Translations under genes and position numbers: made by a program
Notes under the pieces: generated by a model
Told to the model about the DNA's origin: nothing
Databases searched by the model: none
What the model saw: only the letters and a program-made list of their open reading frames with translations
Shown: positions 9,901 through 13,452 of the stretch, in pieces
Layout of the letters: the number at the start of each line of letters is the position of its first letter
How positions within the stretch are numbered: the first letter of the stretch is position 1
Source of the DNA: Psychrobacter sp. UBA3483
GTDB lineage: Bacteria; Pseudomonadota; Gammaproteobacteria; Pseudomonadales; Moraxellaceae
NCBI RefSeq assembly: GCF_002377905.1
Contig: NZ_DFQS01000068.1
Span: forward strand, 1-13,452
Length of the DNA stretch: 13,452 nucleotides
Reading direction: 5' to 3'

Positions 9901-11232
9901 GGGCTGCTCGTAGCGCTTACCTTTTAAATGCTCGTCACTATATAATGTGTTAGCACCATCATCATTGCTTAGGATATTTTTACTATCTTGAATTTGCGTG
10001 CTGAGCGCGGCACTCAGACGCCCAGCAGTCGTTTGCTGGGTTGCGCTTTCATCGAGCATAAGCACATCTTGCTGCAGATGTGCAAGTAAGCTTAACGGTC
10101 GCTCAGATTGCACGTCAGTTTCGGGGGTATCTACATCAAACTTATCCTGCCAATCAAGCTTAAAACCATTTCTATCTTCATTACCCGACAGGCTTGCCAG
10201 CATGGCAAAGGTCTCACGCGACTGTTTGCCCAAACGCGACAATAGCGTATGTCCATAATCACGTAAAAACACACTTTCAGGATTAATCACTTGCTGACGC
10301 TGCAACCACTGCTTGTCGACGATATCTGCCCAAAACAGTTGCGATGGATTGTAATGCAATAAGATGATATCCATGTAAGTGGATAGGCGCTGCAAGAAGT
10401 TCAGCTCATTCTGCGGTAATTGCTGAATGGTAAAAATATGCAGCTGTGTTGGCAAAATGGCTTGTATATCGACTCCACTATTGGCTTTATCTTGCGCCAT
10501 AATTTGCCAAAAACGCGTCTCAATCGAGGCTCGGTGCTCATACACTGAGGCAAATAATAATCGCCATAAATGCCGCTGTGCCACTTCAAGCTCAGTATAA
10601 TGCGCCACCAACCACTCAGGTGTGCTGCCAGCGTACTTATCAAACTCCATCGTGAGCTTGTCTTTTTCGGCGATCAGAAGCTCGACATCGACTGCTTTAT
10701 TAGCAGACCATAACTTTAACCAATCCTCACGGTGGGTCAAATAACGGCTAAATACCCGCGAAAAATCGGTTGCTAGCGACCATAGACGCACATCTTGCTG
10801 ACTACGATCGGCCTCCTTATCAAGCAGCGCCGATAGCAGCGGATACAAAGGATGTTGCTCATCGTCCATGATTTGCGCTTGATAATAGGTAAAATAACCA
10901 AACAGCCGCCACTGCATTACTGCTCCAGTCAATACCGCAACCTCGGGTACCGTCACAATTTCTTGCGTTCGCTGATTGGCTTCAAGCCAGATATTGTGCT
11001 CAGCCAAGACCTTTTGCATCAAGGTCCACTGATATTGACCCCAAAACTTAGTGGTCACCAAAGTGCTAATACCTGCCTGACTGGCAATCGACTTGTCCAA
11101 CCAATCGCCCAATACCATTGATGGTACGATAACAATGAACTCTTCAAAGATAGGCAGGTTCTTAGACTGATAAGCAGTGAGTAGCTGCTCAACAAGATGT
11201 TCGGTGCGGTGCGACTGAATAATGATAAACAT
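6949..11232 (-). CDS. recC: RecC, exonuclease V gamma subunit
   Basis: RecC is the scaffold of RecBCD. It holds RecB and RecD, splits the duplex and, in E. coli, recognises Chi in the 3' strand. Family evidence: the N-terminus MFIIIQSHR and VPSMVLGDWL align with E. coli MLRVYHSNR and VQSTGMAQWL. SLSIHSCHNLQRQLEIL matches SITFHVCHSPQREVEVL. GVITFGRFGALRNVPF (about 805) and the following RRGDRFSEDDDNGAFLDALL (about 850) match a conserved RecC block. No nuclease catalytic motif was recognised, as expected for RecC. The protein is 1427 residues against 1122 in E. coli, with extra segments that include Ser/Asn/Asp-rich linkers around 400-445 and 730-760. It starts at ATG 11230-11232 with no clear Shine-Dalgarno site and ends in TAA inside the presumed 5' end of recB. 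It is first in the operon. Residues aligned with E. coli Chi contacts are mostly changed (see findings). Confidence 0.96.
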   Translation of the reverse strand: MFIIIQSHRTEHLVEQLLTAYQSKNLPIFEEFIVIVPSMVLGDWLDKSIASQAGISTLVTTKFWGQYQWTLMQKVLAEHNIWLEANQRTQEIVTVPEVAVLTGAVMQWRLFGYFTYYQAQIMDDEQHPLYPLLSALLDKEADRSQQDVRLWSLATDFSRVFSRYLTHREDWLKLWSANKAVDVELLIAEKDKLTMEFDKYAGSTPEWLVAHYTELEVAQRHLWRLLFASVYEHRASIETRFWQIMAQDKANSGVDIQAILPTQLHIFTIQQLPQNELNFLQRLSTYMDIILLHYNPSQLFWADIVDKQWLQRQQVINPESVFLRDYGHTLLSRLGKQSRETFAMLASLSGNEDRNGFKLDWQDKFDVDTPETDVQSERPLSLLAHLQQDVLMLDESATQQTTAGRLSAALSTQIQDSKNILSNDDGANTLYSDEHLKGKRYEQPRQWQLSQYDNSLSIHSCHNLQRQLEILRGMIGRWLNEANEDGSMRHLSDIVVLLPDVDRHHELINSVFVNGEGQDGLTLPAKVTGVVDKSIRQLWEAIRGFYGLLGSESARFEAAEVFDWLMLPPLYESLGLTHEQMSRACDLLEQAGFVRGFDEAHLQQTLDVDDYDYRFSFAHALDKVALGLVMPEADISDCLYPDNWQDNALAEKTVPMSAIGLDDATIIEALCRVYNGLHHCRYEFEARYNAERWLNNIENHIIHPYFGALDQTRPMRAIFNAMNGFKSSLRANRHYQRYHSENDNQSPTPVENGAPENLSSSLQLEASQVESRLSQVSNLPLKLSFMLDSIEDELESQQVSAEPTGVITFGRFGALRNVPFGLVVMLNMDLAEFPNRDRDNRYDLMKAGLARRGDRFSEDDDNGAFLDALLCARNACWIFYNGQRLTDTHEHLPANPVSELLQFLKGEVQWQWDPLKAEQLNTQVLTTENHEESALAMQVQRYLPKLIEQWLVTRHPALPFAEEVFVQPDALNGSSAANNSTSDEKDGEVLMDLLTRAMQKEKAYHQSTNAPAKVWHEVFERLSSQDDATLPTLKVKLPSAENYANIAQRLDFNSALHKEPLPNIDERFEINQVDMQALYYQVRHPAKHFLREQQVHVVLPEDEMAHQEPLSLSGLSAYTVNTQLLDELNKDNNETAVKSLNKLLYDPVMPAGVARQSTLQYQQLKLQQQCQEFAEQLSSLGIDAHHNASHFLLTPCAETMITVATPDINSHGKLQIKGMVPVASSNPKHKHNSNPDNSQNQSSSPELWLNILPNSARAQYLLRFWLAHVYWQVARRTTEAQVAAGDGRSIWCFNKGSDEYKFSKNDKTFDLAPIAYDSALVELLKWVRFAHMAGKIPMTVLPVHALTYLDKLNKAQAKDTDYQPKRSDFESWLWPSFNSDVIYDTCSQHELWQYILYKQDVFAKLKDALPALTLPLFGTMDESLRAL
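9964..9981 (-). repeat. Diverged copy of the motif in recC
   Basis: This 18-mer matches the sequence at 780-797 at 16 of 18 positions. On the coding strand it reads K-N-I-L-S-N, compared with E-N-S-L-S-N in recD. It sits in a variable Ser/Asp-rich linker of RecC (residues about 418-423) upstream of the conserved SLSIHSCHN block. Confidence 0.5.
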
Positions 11233-11441
11233 AAGGGATGTAATCTGTTTGGAGTAATAAAACTGGACTATGGAAAAAGATACGCCGAGCTTGTGATTTT
11301 TACGTCAAAGCTGAATATGGCGTTATGGTTTCATACTTTTTAGTGAGAAGAAACGCGGCAGACAACACTCATCAATCTATGTTTGCTGCTCGTTAGTCTA
11401 TTGCATTTCTGCTAGCATAATGTCGATTAAAAATAGTTGTC

Positions 11442-11471
11442 ATTATAGTACCTATACACAGTATCTATTAA
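11442..11471 (-). promoter_or_regulatory. Candidate sigma-70 promoter of the recCBD operon
   Basis: On the minus strand a perfect TATAAT (11447-11442) is preceded by TTAATA (11471-11466, four of six consensus matches) with an 18-bp spacer. Transcription would begin near 11435 and leave a leader of about 200 bases before the recC ATG. It is the best minus-strand candidate found in the divergent gap. No LexA-type operator was noticed nearby. Confidence 0.45.
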
Positions 11472-11590
11472 TAAATAAAACCCTGTGACTGGTAGTAAAA
11501 CGATTGCTAGCGAGAAATGCTAATCACGTGTGCAAGCTGCTGATCAGTGTGCCACTGTTCGCGGTGGTTTACCAGTATGTCACCTGTAAA

Positions 11591-11618
11591 GCAAGAGTGC
11601 TTGCGACAACGGATGTCG
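11591..11618 (+). other. Two adjacent short hairpins in the leader of the 191-residue gene
   Basis: The first hairpin is GCAAG, loop AGTG, CTTGC (11591-11604). The second is CGACA, loop ACGGA, TGTCG (11604-11618), sharing one base with the first. They lie 49 bases upstream of the ATG at 11667. The T-run at 11638-11644 is about 20 bases past the second stem, too far for a classical intrinsic terminator, so this is read as possible leader structure only. Five-bp stems can arise by chance. Confidence 0.25.
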
Positions 11619-11666
11619 TTATACCCTTTACCTAAACTTTTTTTGTCAAAGAGATAACAAAATACT

Positions 11667-12242
11667 ATGCCCATGCGTCCCATTGATGCCATTTTCGTTG
11701 ATCCTAAACGCCGGTTATATGTTGTATACTACCGCGGTGAGCTGTGGGAATTGCCCCGCATGAAAATTGATGATCGGTCATGGCAAAACAGGCAGCCTTA
11801 TACTGATGATAGCAGTGGTCTTTATCTTAGTATTCATCAAGCCATTAGCGACCCGATATTGGCCCAAAAGCTTCGTACTTTAAACTTGCCAGCAGCAGTG
11901 CGTGGCAGCACGTTACCACGCTTTGAAGCATGGTGGGATACTCATGGTTTTAAATGGCTTAAAGACAAACTTACCACCGGCGAATCGCCATTGGCCGCGC
12001 ATCAGACCTTGCAAGCATTGTCTGGTAATATAACAGCTGTCCAAGCGACTGATAAACAGACCGCTCCTATTTCCAGCGACCAAACGGTCGCGTCCAATGA
12101 CTCTAGTACTAGTAAAAAAAATACTCCTATCCAGCAAGAAAGTAGCGAGCCAAGCACATCAGCCCCTGTAGCAAAAGACGCAGATATTTTTGCTCATATG
12201 TTGGCAGATTTAGTAGACGAAGTATTAAACCATCAAGAATAA
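11667..12242 (+). CDS. Hypothetical protein, 191 residues
   Basis: I do not recognise a family. The N-terminal part (about 4-105) is dense in aromatic and charged residues and looks folded. It has a probable beta-hairpin DAIFVDPKRRLYVVYYRGELWEL at 7-29, then helical stretches around 55-75 and a Trp-rich segment RFEAWWDTHGFKWLKDKL near 85-102. Residues about 115-170 are a low-complexity Ser/Thr/Gln/Asp/Pro linker. The C-terminus (about 172-190) is a likely amphipathic helix, DIFAHMLADLVDEVLNHQE. There is no signal peptide or membrane segment, so it is probably cytoplasmic. ATG 11667 is chosen because the structured region begins at once. The only purine-rich run upstream (AAAGAG, 11648-11653) is spaced rather far, and a second ATG lies at 11673. 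The next gene starts 63 bp downstream on the same strand and may be co-transcribed. It diverges from recC; a repair role is not supported by sequence. Confidence 0.8.
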   Translation: MPMRPIDAIFVDPKRRLYVVYYRGELWELPRMKIDDRSWQNRQPYTDDSSGLYLSIHQAISDPILAQKLRTLNLPAAVRGSTLPRFEAWWDTHGFKWLKDKLTTGESPLAAHQTLQALSGNITAVQATDKQTAPISSDQTVASNDSSTSKKNTPIQQESSEPSTSAPVAKDADIFAHMLADLVDEVLNHQE

Positions 12243-12305
12243 ATCTGTTACCATTTATTATCTACTCCATCATTCACCACATTAACCAAAAAAGAGCGGT
12301 AACTT

Positions 12306-13136
12306 ATGAGAGATTACAAGCTGCTATTGGCGGGGCTTATTTTACTGCTGCTGATTATTTTTATCGCCATCTTTACTTGGTTATGGACCAGTAACCGCAA
12401 AAACATGGATCCTCTGCCAATTATGGCCAATAATAATGATGCATCGACTGCTGACACTGACGAAAATACCATTGCGAAAAGCACCTTGCACATCCAGGCA
12501 GAAGATAAGCTACAAGCGCCTTTAGACGCTGTTATTGCAAGCTTTCAAGCACGCTATCCAAATATGCAAATACTGACGAATTATGTCCCTGCGACTGCCC
12601 TTTTAACTTTATCTGATAATGATTTTGCCGACAGTCATCGCACTGACGATGAGCGTACGTCTTTTGTGGTAAATACCGATTTAATCATTGCTAATAGCAA
12701 ACTGTCAAAAGAGCGCCTAGCGCCTTTGCAAAAACAATTAAAAACCGCTCAAAACAAGCACAACCAAAACAAATTAAATGATAGTAGCGGCCAAGATAAC
12801 CCAGTAGAAGATGGTGTAAATGCAACTGATGCAGAAGTGGCTGCTCACGCCAAAAGCGATAATAACAATACCCGTAGCCTGAGTTCTTTTAGCTATGCTA
12901 TGCAAGGTGAGCAAGCGGTAGATGGTGTTGTATTGACACAAAACCCTGCGGCCATTGATTTTAGAAACTTTTTGCTCTCAAGTACCGGACAAGATATCTT
13001 AAGCCAGCATAATTATACCAATATCGACGGTTATAAGAATGATATGGATAATTTATTTCAGCCAAGTTCACGCGCCAAACAAGCAACCGGCGAGCTCTCG
13101 GTAGATGTATCCGACGCGCTTAGCAATGGTAAATAA
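12306..13136 (+). CDS. Membrane-anchored protein, weakly ModA-like (solute-binding fold)
   Basis: The 276-residue protein has one hydrophobic segment at 7-27 after a short charged start. There is no lipobox Cys and no clear cleavage site, so it is probably an uncleaved signal anchor with residues 30-276 in the periplasm. Three blocks recall molybdate-binding ModA and related type 2 solute-binding proteins: DKLQAPLDAVIASFQARYP (67-85), where ModA has its first strand and helix; TDLIIANSKL (124-133), resembling the D-x-(V/I)-(F/I)-A-S strand; and AIDFRNFLLSSTGQDILSQH (216-235), resembling the C-terminal A-x-x-F-x-x-F-L-x-S-x-x-G-Q-x-I-L helix. The middle is short and holds an Asn/Lys/Asp-rich stretch (147-190), so the ligand pocket is probably incomplete. 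GAG at 12294-12296 is a suitable Shine-Dalgarno core. No transporter genes adjoin it. The family call is inference from local patterns, while the gene itself is sound. Confidence 0.75.
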   Translation: MRDYKLLLAGLILLLLIIFIAIFTWLWTSNRKNMDPLPIMANNNDASTADTDENTIAKSTLHIQAEDKLQAPLDAVIASFQARYPNMQILTNYVPATALLTLSDNDFADSHRTDDERTSFVVNTDLIIANSKLSKERLAPLQKQLKTAQNKHNQNKLNDSSGQDNPVEDGVNATDAEVAAHAKSDNNNTRSLSSFSYAMQGEQAVDGVVLTQNPAAIDFRNFLLSSTGQDILSQHNYTNIDGYKNDMDNLFQPSSRAKQATGELSVDVSDALSNGK

Positions 13137-13166
13137 GCTTAAAGCCCGCTACCTAATGATTACGCA

Positions 13167-13195
13167 TTGCTTTTGTCAGACCTTTTTTTTACAAT
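13167..13195 (+). promoter_or_regulatory. Promoter of tRNA-Arg(CCT)
   Basis: TTGCTT (13167-13172) and TACAAT (13190-13195) are separated by exactly 17 bp, close to the sigma-70 consensus. Transcription would start near 13202, just before the mature 5' end at 13209. A T8 run lies within the spacer. No GC-rich stem precedes that run, so I do not call it a terminator for the upstream gene. Confidence 0.6.
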
Positions 13196-13208
13196 AGCAC
13201 TCCACCAC

Positions 13209-13284
13209 GCGCCTATAGCTCAACAGGATAGAGCAGTTGCCTCCTAAGCGATCGATCGGGGTTCGAGTCCCTGTGGGCGCACCA
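13209..13284 (+). tRNA. tRNA-Arg, anticodon CCT (reads AGG)
   Basis: A complete 76-base cloverleaf. The acceptor stem GCGCCTA pairs with TGGGCGC (one G-U). The D-stem is GCTC/GAGC. The anticodon stem GTTGC/GCGAT encloses loop CTCCTAA with anticodon CCT. The variable loop has four bases. The T-stem CGGGG/CCCTG encloses TTCGAGT. Discriminator A and CCA are encoded. It would read the AGG arginine codon. tRNA genes of this kind are known integration targets for mobile elements, but the 168 bp downstream in this window show no integrase and no direct repeat of the tRNA 3' end. Confidence 0.95.
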
Positions 13285-13452
13285 ATCTTAGTATATTAAT
13301 AACTGTATTTAGACATAACCTCGCATTACCTCAACTCCTTTAGCTCGAACCCTTTATTTTAAAGAATTAAGAGCTCACAAGCCTGAGCGCACGAACGCTA
13401 TTGAACAACATCAGTTTCCACCTCTGATATCTCTACTTATGACAAGAATTAT

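Larger units (their letters stand above)
11233..11666. other. Divergent intergenic region between recC and the plus-strand hypothetical gene
   Basis: This 434-bp region holds no convincing gene. It contains the candidate rec promoter (11442-11471). A possible plus-strand -10 box, CATAAT at 11416-11421, has no good -35 partner. Two small hairpins lie at 11591-11618. A 26-codon plus-strand reading frame (ATG 11577 to TAA 11657) ends nine bases before the next gene, but nothing marks it as a real leader peptide. A T-rich run follows at 11638-11644. Confidence 0.6.

Noticed and set aside
11507..11692. A 61-codon minus-strand frame in the gap upstream of recC
   Set aside because: It begins inside the well-supported plus-strand gene at 11667, has no convincing ribosome site and no family resemblance I can name. 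Probably a chance open frame.
13342..13375. AGCTC...GAGCT inverted repeat and a T-arm-like GGGTTCGAGC on the minus strand after the tRNA
   Set aside because: The flanking bases do not form a T-stem or a cloverleaf, and the orientation is wrong for an attachment-site duplicate of the tRNA 3' end. The five-bp arms are weak.
13209..13452. Integrated element at tRNA-Arg(CCT)
   Set aside because: The tRNA is a plausible target, but no integrase, direct repeat or composition break is visible in the 168 bp that follow.

Overview
The window is most likely chromosomal DNA from a gammaproteobacterium of the family Moraxellaceae, probably Psychrobacter. This rests on moderate to low GC, proteins rich in Asn, Gln, Asp and Ser, unusually long RecBCD subunits, and a recC-recB-recD order with no ptrA between recC and recB. 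The genus is an inference from style and could not be checked by search.

Minus strand, 90-11232: a complete recC-recB-recD operon fills about 83% of the window. recC (11232 to 6949) overlaps the likely start of recB by about 23 bp. recB (6971 to 2400) is followed after 45 bp by recD (2354 to 90). Together they encode exonuclease V, the bipolar helicase-nuclease that loads onto double-strand ends, unwinds with RecB (3'-5') and RecD (5'-3'), and cuts DNA with the RecB C-terminal nuclease. RecC splits the strands and, in Escherichia coli, reads Chi. The helicase motifs of RecB and RecD and the RecB nuclease residues are all present, so the complex should be active. All three subunits are 25-30% longer than in E. 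coli, and several of the extra segments that could be placed are hydrophilic linkers.

Gap, 11233-11666: a 434-bp divergent intergenic region. It holds a credible promoter for the rec operon and two small adjacent hairpins just upstream of the plus-strand gene.

Plus strand, 11667-13284: a 191-residue protein of unknown function, then a 276-residue membrane-anchored protein with weak resemblance to ModA-type solute-binding proteins, then a complete tRNA-Arg(CCT) with an encoded CCA end and its own promoter. No gene is seen in the last 168 bp.

The most unusual signal is a short motif (coding sense AATAGCCTAAGC, encoding N-S-L-S) that recurs within recC, recB and recD, always in the same strand and reading frame. 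It lies mostly in poorly conserved, AT-rich linkers, and the two recD copies share a 21-bp exact repeat. A second point is that RecC has substitutions at most of the positions that align with E. coli Chi-recognition residues, which suggests a different or absent Chi.
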